A model generated the notes under the pieces. It had not been told where the DNA came from. It searched no databases and was given only the letters and a program-made list of their open reading frames with translations. The position numbers and the translations under genes were made by a program. Below are positions 5,432-11,495 of a stretch of DNA of 11,495 nt, in pieces. How positions within the stretch are numbered: the first letter of the stretch is position 1; each line of letters begins with the position of its first letter. Location: the NCBI GenBank assembly GCA_002293345.1, contig DBDB01000007.1:1-11495 (forward strand), in the 5' to 3' direction. The stretch comes from Alistipes sp. UBA943. Lineage in GTDB: Bacteria > Bacteroidota > Bacteroidia > Bacteroidales > Rikenellaceae.

Positions 5432-8400
5432 TTTTTGTTCGTCATTAAGTAAATCACCGGCACGATAAATCCATTCAGCAGTGTCGACGAGAGCAACCCT
5501 CCGAGGATCACGCGTGCCATCGGACTCTGGATCTCGTTACCCGGCAAGTCACCTCCGACAGCCAACGGAATCAGCGCCAGGGCGGACGTGAGGGCGGTCA
5601 TCAGAATGGGGTTGAGTCGGTCGAGCGATCCGTGCAGCACAGCGTCACGCGTCTCCATCCCACCGGCACGCAGGTCGTTGTATCGCGAGATGAGCAGCAT
5701 GCCGTTACGCGTGGCGATACCGAACAGCGAGATGAATCCGATGATCGCGGGGATACTCAGCACGCCGCCACTGAAGAAGAGGATCATCACACCGCCGATC
5801 AGTGCGAGCGGCAGGTTTACAAGGATCACCACGGACTGTGTGACGTTACGAAACTCGTTGAACAGCAGCAGGAAGATCACCAGAATCGAGAAGATAGACG
5901 TGATCATCAGCGTGCGCGAAGCAGCCTGTTCGCTCTCGAACTGTCCTCCGTACTCGACGTGATACCCTTCGGGAAACGTGACGTTCGTATCCACACGGCT
6001 CCGTATGTCGTTCACCACGCCGCGCAGGTCACGTCCCGCGACATTGGCCGACACGACGATCTTACGTGCCACATGCTCACGATTGATCGTATTCGGACCC
6101 ATCGAGGAGCTGATTTCAGCGATCGTTTCAAGTGGAATGTTCCCGCTGGGGGTGTCGACCGTGAGGTTACGGATGCGGTTCATCGTCTCGCGACTCCCGT
6201 CATCCACTTTGAGGGTCAGGTCGAACGCCCGATTCCCTTCGTACACCTGCGACACCACTTCGCCAGCCAGCGCCACACGCACCAGTTCTCCGAATTCGGG
6301 AAGCGTGACGCCATATCGGACAAGCAATTCGCGACGCGGTGTGATTTTCAACTGCGGGCGCTCCACCTGCTGCTCCACGTTCAGGTCGGCAATCCCGTCG
6401 ACACCATCAATCGCACCCTTGATCTCGTTGCCCAGTGCAAACAGACGGTTCAGGTCGGGACCGAACAGTTTGATCGCAATGTTGGCCTGCGTGCCTGAGA
6501 GCATGGCGTCGATGCGGTGCGATATGGGCTGACCGATCTCGATCGCTACTCCGGGAAGGGTGTTCAACTTTTCGCGTATCTCCGACGCCACGACCTCTTT
6601 GGAGCGCCCGTCGAGAATGAACGGCGCCTCTATTTCGGACACATTCACCCCGAGCGCATGTTCGTCCAACTCGGCACGGCCCGTTTTACGTCCCGTGGTT
6701 TGGATCTCTGGGACGGACAACAGCAGCTCCTCGGCACGGCGTCCGATCGCGTCAGACTCCTCCAACGACACCCCCGGAAGTGTCGATACGTTGATCGTGA
6801 ACGATCCCTCGTTGAACGGCGGGAGGAAGCTTCGTCCGAGGGAGAAAAACATCGCCATCGCGACGACCAACGCCATAGCTGTGGCACCGAGCACCCAGGA
6901 TTTGTGTCCGAGCGCCCAATCGAGCGCATGCTTGTACCCCCGTTTGAGTTGGCGAGACAGCCATGGTTCGCCCCGTTCGTTATCACGTGTACGGCCCAAC
7001 AGGTAACTGCACAAAACCGGTGTCAACGTGAGTGCTACGAGCGTCGAGGCGCATAGTGCCACGATGAATGCGATACCGAGCGGCACCAACATACGTCCCT
7101 CCATGCCCGAGAGGAAAAACAGTGGTACGAAACTGGCGATGATGATCAGTGTCGAATTCAGGATCGGCATCCGCACCTCTTTCGACGCGTCGAACACCAC
7201 CTCCAGCACCGGTTTGCGTTCGCCGGCGGGTCGCTGACGGCTCTCACGGAGCCGTTTGTGGACGTTCTCCACGTCGACGATCGCATCGTCGACAAGCGAC
7301 CCGATGGCGATGGCCATGCCACCGAGACTCATCGTGTTGATGGTCAGTCCCATCCACTGCAACGCGAGTATCGAGCTGACGAGCGCGAGCGGAATCGTGA
7401 CGAGCGAAATGACGGTCGTACGCACGTTCATCAGAAACAGGAACAAGACAATGACGACGAAAATACCCCCCTCGTACAGCGATTTCTGCACGTTCGCGAT
7501 CGAGTTTTCAATAAAACGTTCCTGTCGAAAGATATCTGTTTTCACCTGCACATCCGACGGCAGTTCCGTTGACATTTCCGATAGCGACCGGTCCAGTGCC
7601 GCGGTGAGGTCTATCGTACTGACGGCCGGTTGTTTGGTCACGGTGACCAGCACAGCGGGACGTCCCTCCACCGATGCCACTCCCAACTGCGGCGATTTAT
7701 TGCCGACCTGGATCGTGGCGACACTTTCCAGCAACGCCTCTCCAACCACAGCTTTACCCAGCGCCGCCGTATCGTTCGTGGAGAGTACGCCGCGGATGAT
7801 ATACTCGTTGCCATACTCATACAACACCCCACCCGAAGCGTTTTGGTTCATCCCGTCCGTAGCGGCGATCACCTCGTCCAACGACACGCCGTAATGTTTC
7901 ATCTTATCGGGATGCAGGAGTATCTGGTACTCCTTGATGTCGCCGCCGATGACTGCCACCTGCGCCACGCCGCCTGTGGCGAGCAGGCGCGGCCGAATCG
8001 TCCAGTCAGCCAGCGTGCGCAACTCCTGCAAGGAGGTGGAGTCGGACGTCAAACCGATAATGAGCACCTCTCCGAGGATGGACGATTGCGGCCCGAGCGT
8101 CGGGTTCCCGACGCCTGGTGGCAGCTCATCGGCGGCGACGGCGAGCTTCTCGGACACGATCTGACGGGCTCGGTAGATATCGGTACCCCACTCGAACTCG
8201 ACCCACACGACCGAAAACCCCGTCGTGGAGGATGACCGCACGCGACGCACATCCGTGGCACCGTTCACGGCCGTCTCGACAGGAAACGTAACCAGTCGTT
8301 CGACCTCCTCGGGAGCCATGCCCGCCGCCTCGGTCATCACGACGACCGTCGGCGCATTCAGGTCCGGAAATACATCGACCTCCATCCGCGTGGCTGTGTA

Positions 8401-8484
8401 CGTACCGGCCAGCAGCAGCAACAGCGCCCCCACCAACACAACCACCCGGTTGTGAAGCGAGAATTGAATGATTCTATTCAACAT
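5428..8484 (-). CDS. Heavy-metal efflux RND pump (CusA/CzcA family inner-membrane transporter)
   Basis: A 1018-residue proton-driven inner-membrane pump of the HME-RND family. It has the usual plan: TM1 at about 12-32, a large periplasmic porter loop, TM2-6 at about 337-495, a further TM segment near 530-548, a second periplasmic loop, and TM8-12 at about 855-1013. The TM4 proton-relay motif is AIGSLVDDAIVDVEN (393-407), resembling CusA more than the CzcA form. Porter landmarks GRAELDEHA (602-610) and HRIDAMLSG (656-664) are family-typical. The three methionines that bind copper in CusA align here with N565, V615 and A660 (M661 is adjacent), so Cu(I)/Ag(I) specificity is not supported and a divalent metal such as Zn, Co or Ni is possible. 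It begins 12 nt after the adaptor stop. Confidence 0.93.
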   Translation of the reverse strand: MLNRIIQFSLHNRVVVLVGALLLLLAGTYTATRMEVDVFPDLNAPTVVVMTEAAGMAPEEVERLVTFPVETAVNGATDVRRVRSSSTTGFSVVWVEFEWGTDIYRARQIVSEKLAVAADELPPGVGNPTLGPQSSILGEVLIIGLTSDSTSLQELRTLADWTIRPRLLATGGVAQVAVIGGDIKEYQILLHPDKMKHYGVSLDEVIAATDGMNQNASGGVLYEYGNEYIIRGVLSTNDTAALGKAVVGEALLESVATIQVGNKSPQLGVASVEGRPAVLVTVTKQPAVSTIDLTAALDRSLSEMSTELPSDVQVKTDIFRQERFIENSIANVQKSLYEGGIFVVIVLFLFLMNVRTTVISLVTIPLALVSSILALQWMGLTINTMSLGGMAIAIGSLVDDAIVDVENVHKRLRESRQRPAGERKPVLEVVFDASKEVRMPILNSTLIIIASFVPLFFLSGMEGRMLVPLGIAFIVALCASTLVALTLTPVLCSYLLGRTRDNERGEPWLSRQLKRGYKHALDWALGHKSWVLGATAMALVVAMAMFFSLGRSFLPPFNEGSFTINVSTLPGVSLEESDAIGRRAEELLLSVPEIQTTGRKTGRAELDEHALGVNVSEIEAPFILDGRSKEVVASEIREKLNTLPGVAIEIGQPISHRIDAMLSGTQANIAIKLFGPDLNRLFALGNEIKGAIDGVDGIADLNVEQQVERPQLKITPRRELLVRYGVTLPEFGELVRVALAGEVVSQVYEGNRAFDLTLKVDDGSRETMNRIRNLTVDTPSGNIPLETIAEISSSMGPNTINREHVARKIVVSANVAGRDLRGVVNDIRSRVDTNVTFPEGYHVEYGGQFESEQAASRTLMITSIFSILVIFLLLFNEFRNVTQSVVILVNLPLALIGGVMILFFSGGVLSIPAIIGFISLFGIATRNGMLLISRYNDLRAGGMETRDAVLHGSLDRLNPILMTALTSALALIPLAVGGDLPGNEIQSPMARVILGGLLSSTLLNGFIVPVIYLMTNKK

Positions 8485-8496
8485 GATCGTGAGGTT

Positions 8497-9573
8497 TTAG
8501 TGACTGTGTCCCTCCGGGATAACCGCCGACATGGTCGCCAGACGCACCTGCATCGCACCCCGAGTAACGACACGGTCGCCGGACTTTAATCCGGCGAGCA
8601 CCTGCACCCGTTCCCCGTCGTCAGCTCCGAGCGCGACTTCGGTTTTGTGGAAATCGCCCTCTCCGTGCGACACATAGACAAAATAGAGTCCCTGTTCCTC
8701 CGTCAGGGCGGTTTTCGGGATGGAGATCACATTCTCGATCGGTGCACCCAGCAGCCACACCTCCACGTACGACCCCGGCAGTATGTCTCCCACGTTATCG
8801 AACTCGAACAGCACCGGGATATAGGCCCCATCCGTACTCCGTCCGTACGACAGCAACCTATCGGCATGGTACACCTCATCGCTGTACGGGCTTTTGAACC
8901 GTGCCCCCGTGACACCCGACAGGGCGCCAAAGTAACGTTCCGACACCTCGGCGCGCAGTTGCAACTTATTGCTGGTGACGATAGCGGCGATCGGCTGCCC
9001 CACCGCAACATACGATCCGGATACGACCGACAGGCTCTTCACATAACCCGCCAACGGACTCGACACACTCGTAGCGGATGCCGTGCGTGCTGTTTCGTAA
9101 CGACGCCGTGCCTCGTTGAACTCTCTTTGCGAGATGATCTGGTCCTCGATCAGCTGCTCCGCGCGACGGTACTCGCGTTCAGCAGTCTCCCGCTCGATAC
9201 GTCCCCGTGCCTCGGGATCACGCACCGTGGCGATGGTCTGACCTTTTTTGACAGCCGCTCCCTCGGCAAGCGTCCCGGCGAATGTCACCACGCCACTCGA
9301 CGTAGCTGCAACGACCACCTCCTCTCCCTGTGGAGACTGGATCCGCCCGCTTGTTTTGATAATTTGATTGAACGTGGACGGTACAACCGTCTCGATTGTC
9401 ACGTCGAGGGGTGCATCTCCCTTTTCGATCCCTTGATCACTTTCTTCGTGATCGTGCCCCGAGTGATCGTGACTTTGATTGTGTCCCGAATGGTCGTGCC
9501 CTGCGTGAGATACGCCAACGGACTTGCATCCCACACATATTATGAGGGACAGCAAAATAAATATATACTTCAT
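8497..9573 (-). CDS. Periplasmic adaptor (HlyD/CusB-like) lipoprotein with a His-rich N-terminus
   Basis: A 358-residue membrane-fusion protein that would connect the RND pump to the TolC channel. A short signal ends in a lipobox (ICVGC, acylated C16). Residues 23-42 form a HDHSGH-type segment with eight His, a likely metal-binding lure near the lipid anchor. The family core follows: a biotinyl-lipoyl half (about 84-118, ending GQTIATV), a helical hairpin (about 119-168), the second lipoyl half (SSPLAGYVKSLSVVSGSYVAVGQPI at 171-195), a beta-barrel domain (about 205-275) and a membrane-proximal part (to about 350) with the family phrase AGLKSGDRVVTRGA. The chain ends in GHSH. The ATG at 9573 is preferred over an in-frame GTG at 9615 because it places the signal peptide at the N-terminus. 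Confidence 0.92.
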   Translation of the reverse strand: MKYIFILLSLIICVGCKSVGVSHAGHDHSGHNQSHDHSGHDHEESDQGIEKGDAPLDVTIETVVPSTFNQIIKTSGRIQSPQGEEVVVAATSSGVVTFAGTLAEGAAVKKGQTIATVRDPEARGRIERETAEREYRRAEQLIEDQIISQREFNEARRRYETARTASATSVSSPLAGYVKSLSVVSGSYVAVGQPIAAIVTSNKLQLRAEVSERYFGALSGVTGARFKSPYSDEVYHADRLLSYGRSTDGAYIPVLFEFDNVGDILPGSYVEVWLLGAPIENVISIPKTALTEEQGLYFVYVSHGEGDFHKTEVALGADDGERVQVLAGLKSGDRVVTRGAMQVRLATMSAVIPEGHSH

Positions 9574-9607
9574 TTCTCTGCATTTTAAGATTTCGATTAC
9601 GGTTTCT

Positions 9608-9630
9608 CTCCGCACAAAATCTTGGCGGAG
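9608..9630 (-). other. Intercistronic hairpin between the Cys/His-rich protein and the adaptor
   Basis: CTCCGC (minus strand 9630-9625) pairs with GCGGAG (9613-9608) around an 11-nt loop. It starts 5 nt past the upstream stop and lies about 35 nt before the adaptor ATG. There is no U-run, so it is more likely a stability or processing element that sets the ratio of the small protein to the pump than a terminator. Confidence 0.4.
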
Positions 9631-9634
9631 TAGC

Positions 9635-9967
9635 TTAGCAGAGTGTCACGGGAGGAGCACGTAGACCCGTGCCCGAATGAATGTCGACGGACGTGTAATG
9701 AGTGACGAGATCAGGAAAACCAACCTCGACAATGGGATTTTCAGGAAGAAGGTCGGGAAGGATGAGGGCAAACAGATGCACATGTGCATCGTCATGTGCA
9801 TGGTCGCAACAATCGACATCTTTACGTTCGACGGTCTGCGACGCATCGACAAATTCCGTTTCAGCAATACAAGCCCCTCCATCATGGTGGCAATGTGGAA
9901 CAGCCAACGCAGCGACGATCATCGACATCGCCGCCACGACAAACGCTATGGATACATACCGTCTCAT
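9635..9967 (-). CDS. Small exported Cys/His-rich protein, first gene of the efflux operon (DUF6769-like)
   Basis: A 110-residue protein with an N-terminal hydrophobic segment (about 5-22) acting as signal peptide or anchor, followed at once by PHCHHDGGAC (24-33). A second ligand cluster DCCDHAHDDAHVH spans 52-64, and the C-terminus contains the phrase GTGLRAPP (99-106). The Cys/His spacing points to periplasmic metal binding, and its place in front of an adaptor-pump-channel set suggests metal sensing or delivery. It resembles from memory the short Bacteroidota proteins catalogued as DUF6769 that sit next to heavy-metal RND genes, but this needs a profile search. The ATG at 9967 lies 13 nt past a consensus -7 box, so the leader is at most about a dozen bases. 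Confidence 0.75.
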   Translation of the reverse strand: MRRYVSIAFVVAAMSMIVAALAVPHCHHDGGACIAETEFVDASQTVERKDVDCCDHAHDDAHVHLFALILPDLLPENPIVEVGFPDLVTHYTSVDIHSGTGLRAPPVTLC

Positions 9968-9980
9968 TTCCGGACTAACG

Positions 9981-10011
9981 CAAACGTAATGATTTTTATT
10001 GAATTTGCAAA
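9981..10011 (-). promoter_or_regulatory. Consensus Bacteroidota promoter of the metal-efflux operon
   Basis: TTTG (minus strand 10011-10008) and TACGTTTG (9988-9981) with a 19-bp spacer match the Bacteroidota -33/-7 consensus completely. The start codon of the first gene is 13 nt further on. No operator palindrome overlaps the promoter itself, but the large palindromic element starts directly next to the -33 box. Confidence 0.82.
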
Positions 10012-10122
10012 ACTTCTTTCCCCTTTCTTTCTAAACCCTTGCTCCTTGCTGAAACTGTCCCTTTCTTAGAAGAAAGTGACCCAAAGAATTTCGGGAGATA
10101 CTATTCGTATCTCCATTATATG

Positions 10123-10250
10123 CGCGACACCAATCTCAAATTCTTTCAGAATTTTTGTGTTCAAAACAGAATACTTTGTTTTCAAGCAAGCTTGAACCAA
10201 ATTTTTCTGTTTCGTTCACGATCCCTTCTGGATCTGCGATTTTGGTCGCG
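10123..10250. repeat. Left multibranched inverted-repeat domain of the palindromic element
   Basis: Closing stem CGCGAC (10123-10128) pairs with GTCGCG (10245-10250), extended with mismatches by CCAATC and GATTTTGG. Internal hairpins: AAATTCT/AGAATTT with a 3-base loop (10138-10154), GTTCAA/TTGAAC (10159-10197) enclosing AAAACA/TGTTTT (10163-10182), the alternative TTCAAGC/GCTTGAA (10181-10196), and GATCC/GGATC (10220-10234). Confidence 0.7.
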
Positions 10251-10372
10251 AATGTCAGAACATCCGAAGGATGTTAGTGCGTTTTGCGAAAAAAGTCTTC
10301 TGAGAATTTATTCACAAGAAGACTTTTGAGCAAAATGTACGAAAAGCCAGCGAAGCGGCTTTGACATTCGCG
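10247..10372. repeat. Right cloverleaf-like inverted-repeat domain of the palindromic element
   Basis: A perfect 10-bp closing stem, CGCGAATGTC (10247-10256) with GACATTCGCG (10363-10372), surrounds three hairpins: AACATCC-GAA-GGATGTT (10259-10275); GTTTTGC plus AAAAGTCTTC pairing with GAAGACTTTT plus GCAAAA (10281-10335); and AAAGCC, bulged A, GC-GAA-GC, GGCTTT (10343-10362). Two of the hairpins are capped by a GAA loop. It shares CGCG at 10247-10250 with the left domain. Confidence 0.75.
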
Positions 10373-10467
10373 CAAATTATGGAGATACACAAGTATCTCC
10401 CAAAAGTTTTTGGTGCCGCTTTTCACTAAAAAGCGGCGGTCTTGAAAAAAGGGTTTAAGAAGAAAAG

Positions 10468-11010
10468 TTAGTCGTGGTGGATAAATGCGACGTATCGATC
10501 CACAAATTTTTGCAGAAATTCGGTTGTACGTTCATCTGTTCGTCCGTTTTCGTCGAGCAGTTTCGCGACGCCACCAATATACATTTCGGGTTGTTGGAGC
10601 ATCGTAATATCGAGAAACACAACCGCCTGCCGAAGTGTGTGATTGGCCCCAAACCCACCGACAGCACCAGGTGACACGCTGATAACGGCACCTCGCTTGC
10701 CTCCACCCCACGCATTCTGCCCCATGGGGCGACTCCCGACATCCAACGCGTTCTTGATCACGGGCGGCAAGGTACGGTTGTATTCCGGCGTGACGAACAG
10801 ATAGGCATCACACGACTTGACTGTCGCCCTGAAATCGACCCAGGATTGAGGCGGCATCCCATCGTCATCCAGATCCTGGTTGTACATCGGCATGTCGATC
10901 GACACCCACTCCACGGTTACATCCGCAGGTAAAAGCCGTGCCACATTTTGTGCAATTTTACGTGTAAAACTCTCCCGTCGTAACGATCCGACAATCACTC
11001 CAAGTTTCAT
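10468..11010 (-). CDS. NADPH-dependent FMN reductase family flavoprotein
   Basis: A 180-residue flavodoxin-like cytosolic oxidoreductase, probably reducing FMN, quinones or azo/chromate-type acceptors with NAD(P)H. Visible family motifs are the FMN-phosphate loop GSLRRESFTRKIA (8-20), the flavin-ring motif TPEYNRTLPPVIKNALD (74-90) followed by SRP, and the glycine-rich SPGAVGGFGA (113-122). Length is normal. The ATG at 11010 is chosen; a TTG two codons upstream is less likely. Its TAA stop sits exactly at the edge of the palindromic element, so the element supplies its 3' untranslated region. The substrate cannot be told from the sequence, and a link with the metal-efflux operon is not evident. 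Confidence 0.92.
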   Translation of the reverse strand: MKLGVIVGSLRRESFTRKIAQNVARLLPADVTVEWVSIDMPMYNQDLDDDGMPPQSWVDFRATVKSCDAYLFVTPEYNRTLPPVIKNALDVGSRPMGQNAWGGGKRGAVISVSPGAVGGFGANHTLRQAVVFLDITMLQQPEMYIGGVAKLLDENGRTDERTTEFLQKFVDRYVAFIHHD

Positions 11011-11031
11011 AATCAATAGGGTTGTTGTTTG

Positions 11032-11039
11032 CGAAGGTA
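11032..11039 (-). promoter_or_regulatory. Probable -7 box of the flavoprotein gene
   Basis: TACCTTCG on the minus strand differs by one base from TAnnTTTG and is preceded by a T-run ending in TTTTTTG, a common setting for Bacteroidota promoters. It leaves a leader of about 15-20 nt before the ATG at 11010. No TTTG is found at the expected -33 distance, so the promoter may be weak or activator-dependent. Confidence 0.5.
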
Positions 11040-11070
11040 CAAAAAATAGGCCATTTAGTTTTTTTCTCCT

Positions 11071-11083
11071 CCCCGTGGCGGGG
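11071..11083. repeat. CCCCG-N3-CGGGG palindrome upstream of the flavoprotein promoter
   Basis: Perfect 5-bp arms with a 3-base centre, 32 bp upstream of the putative -7 box. There is no T-run after it on the minus strand. It could be a regulator-binding site for the flavoprotein gene or just a short hairpin. Confidence 0.35.
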
Positions 11084-11234
11084 TATAGGCGTGGAGAGGA
11101 AGGTGGGAGTCTAATTATTTACACTTCAGAAGCAGTTTTCTGGACGTCTCAAGTGGCCTTAAATAATCCAGAGATGGCTCAAAGACTCGCTTTTTTTGCC
11201 GATTACATGAACACAATGGACGTTGAGTTACACT

Positions 11235-11371
11235 ACGCCTTCTCCCTCCGTTGTATAAAGATCTAATGCTCTCGCCCCTTCGAGGCTCGACTTCCATTCG
11301 CGCCTCGGAGAAGTCCAAGCAAGCTTCGACTCCCCGCTCGGCTTGGCGGAAGTTGGGCGAGGACAAGGAGG
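11235..11371 (+). other. GC-rich self-complementary block (possible structured RNA leader or repeat)
   Basis: CTCGCCC (11271-11277) pairs with GGGCGAG (11355-11361) and encloses two hairpins: CTTCGAGGC with GCCTCGgaGAAG (about 11278-11313) and CCAAGC with GCTTGG (11315-11346). Further out CCCTCC (11244-11249) matches GGAGGG (11367-11372). CGCCTTC (11236-11242) is the complement of GAAGGCG inside the following terminator. The pairing is equally possible on either strand; plus is assigned because the T-run lies on that side. Confidence 0.4.
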
Positions 11372-11400
11372 GCGACGCCGAAGGCGGCGCTTTTTCTTTT
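11372..11400 (+). terminator. Terminator-like hairpin, plus strand
   Basis: GCGACGCC and GGCGGCGC pair around a GAA loop with a single A-G mismatch and are followed by TTTTTCTTTT, a standard intrinsic terminator form. No plus-strand gene precedes it within the window, which raises the question of what transcript it ends. Confidence 0.6.
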
Positions 11401-11419
11401 ACAACTTTTTGCTTGTCCA

Positions 11420-11443
11420 AAAAGGCATCGTAACGATGCTTTT
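11420..11443. terminator. Bidirectional terminator-like hairpin
   Basis: GCATCG, loop TAA, CGATGC (11425-11439) with an A-run to its left and TTTT to its right gives U-runs on both strands (five T on the minus strand, four on the plus). It may end a minus-strand gene to the right of the window or a plus-strand transcript from the structured block. Confidence 0.5.
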
Positions 11444-11495
11444 AGGATGGCATCCTCGTGTTGCTACTCAAAACCGCCCTAACGCTGCTGCCGCA

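Larger units (their letters stand above)
10012..10467. repeat. Composite palindromic element of nested inverted repeats (about 455 bp)
   Basis: This AT-richer block fills the whole gap between the efflux promoter and the flavoprotein stop codon. Its halves mirror each other. The outermost arms are a TTTCTTTCTAAACCCTT-type sequence (about 10024-10040) and its near-complement (10447-10465). Next come unrelated flanking hairpins: CTTTCTT/AAGAAAG with a GTC/GAC extension (10057-10080), and GCCGCTTTT/AAAAGCGGC (10415-10437). Then a 48-bp imperfect inverted repeat (10081-10128 with 10366-10413) in which each arm carries its own hairpin GGAGATAC/GTATCTCC (10094-10114 and 10381-10400). Inside are the two multibranched domains listed separately. 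No open frame in it looks like a protein. It could be a mobile or interspersed repeat, a cruciform-forming DNA signal or a structured transcript; I cannot name a known family. Confidence 0.85.
11040..11495. other. Intergenic region with structured sequence and no convincing gene
   Basis: More than 450 bp without a supported coding region. Contents from left: a T-rich stretch, a perfect CCCCG/CGGGG palindrome with a 3-base spacer (11071-11083), unstructured AT-rich sequence to about 11230, a GC-rich self-complementary block with a terminator-like end (11235-11400), and a second hairpin (11424-11443). A plus-strand frame ending at 11266 encodes a somewhat protein-like tail but has no plausible start. 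The last 50 bases hold only a small GGATG/CATCC hairpin (11445-11455). Confidence 0.6.

Noticed and set aside
5632..6498. A 288-codon plus-strand open frame opposite the RND pump
   Set aside because: It mirrors the conserved pump gene and has biased, repetitive His/Arg/Gln composition; no motif is visible.
10039..10329. A 96-codon plus-strand open frame in the palindromic element
   Set aside because: It runs through multiple hairpins and its residues follow the inverted repeats; no start signal or domain.
10247..10372. The cloverleaf as a tRNA gene
   Set aside because: The arm lengths, absence of a 7-base anticodon loop, T-loop consensus and 3' acceptor end exclude a tRNA.
11105..11266. Plus-strand tail encoding ALNNPEMAQRLAFFADYMN, possibly a gene remnant
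   Set aside because: It looks mildly protein-like, but there is no plausible start, no family is recognised and it runs into the GC-rich structured block.
11115..11420. A 101-codon minus-strand open frame at the right end
   Set aside because: Arg/Ser-rich low-complexity translation of the structured block; no domain or start signal.

Overview
The window reads as chromosomal DNA from a member of the Bacteroidota, most likely order Bacteroidales. Two promoters match the Bacteroidota form TTTG-N19-TAnnTTTG exactly, there is almost no Shine-Dalgarno usage, and a Bacteroidales-type 6S RNA candidate lies between zapA and rny. Every supported gene is on the minus strand, so transcription runs from right to left. 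The genus cannot be fixed from the sequence.

Layout from the transcriptional upstream (right) end. Positions 11040-11495 hold no convincing gene, but contain a GC-rich, heavily self-complementary stretch that ends in a terminator-like hairpin. Next is an NADPH-dependent FMN reductase-family flavoprotein (10468-11010). Its stop codon abuts a roughly 455-bp element (10012-10467) built almost wholly of nested inverted repeats: mirror-image outer arms, two multibranched inner domains and at least ten hairpins. The other edge of this element touches the -33 box of the next operon.

That operon (9967 to 3865) appears to encode a heavy-metal RND tripartite efflux system. In order it has a small exported Cys/His-rich protein, a periplasmic adaptor lipoprotein with a His-rich N-terminus, a 1018-residue HME-type RND pump, a TolC-family outer-membrane channel overlapping the pump gene by ATGA, and a small His-rich lipoprotein. 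It closes at a compact terminator. The layout suggests metal is captured by the small exported proteins and the adaptor's His segment and expelled through pump and channel. The metal is uncertain: the pump has a CusA-like TM4 motif but lacks CusA's methionine triad.

Five bases past the terminator's T-run is the promoter of a coiled-coil protein/ZapA pair (ATGA overlap), which probably works at the division septum. Behind zapA come the 6S RNA candidate (about 188 nt plus a U7 tail), a 10-bp-phased triple repeat, RNase Y (rny), and a class I/II PLP aminotransferase 19 nt downstream. Positions 1-147 hold only G-rich sequence and one hairpin.

The observations most worth follow-up are the palindromic element, the efflux operon bracketed by two small metal-ligand-rich exported proteins, and a duplicated decamer in the 6S RNA that could support two alternative foldings.
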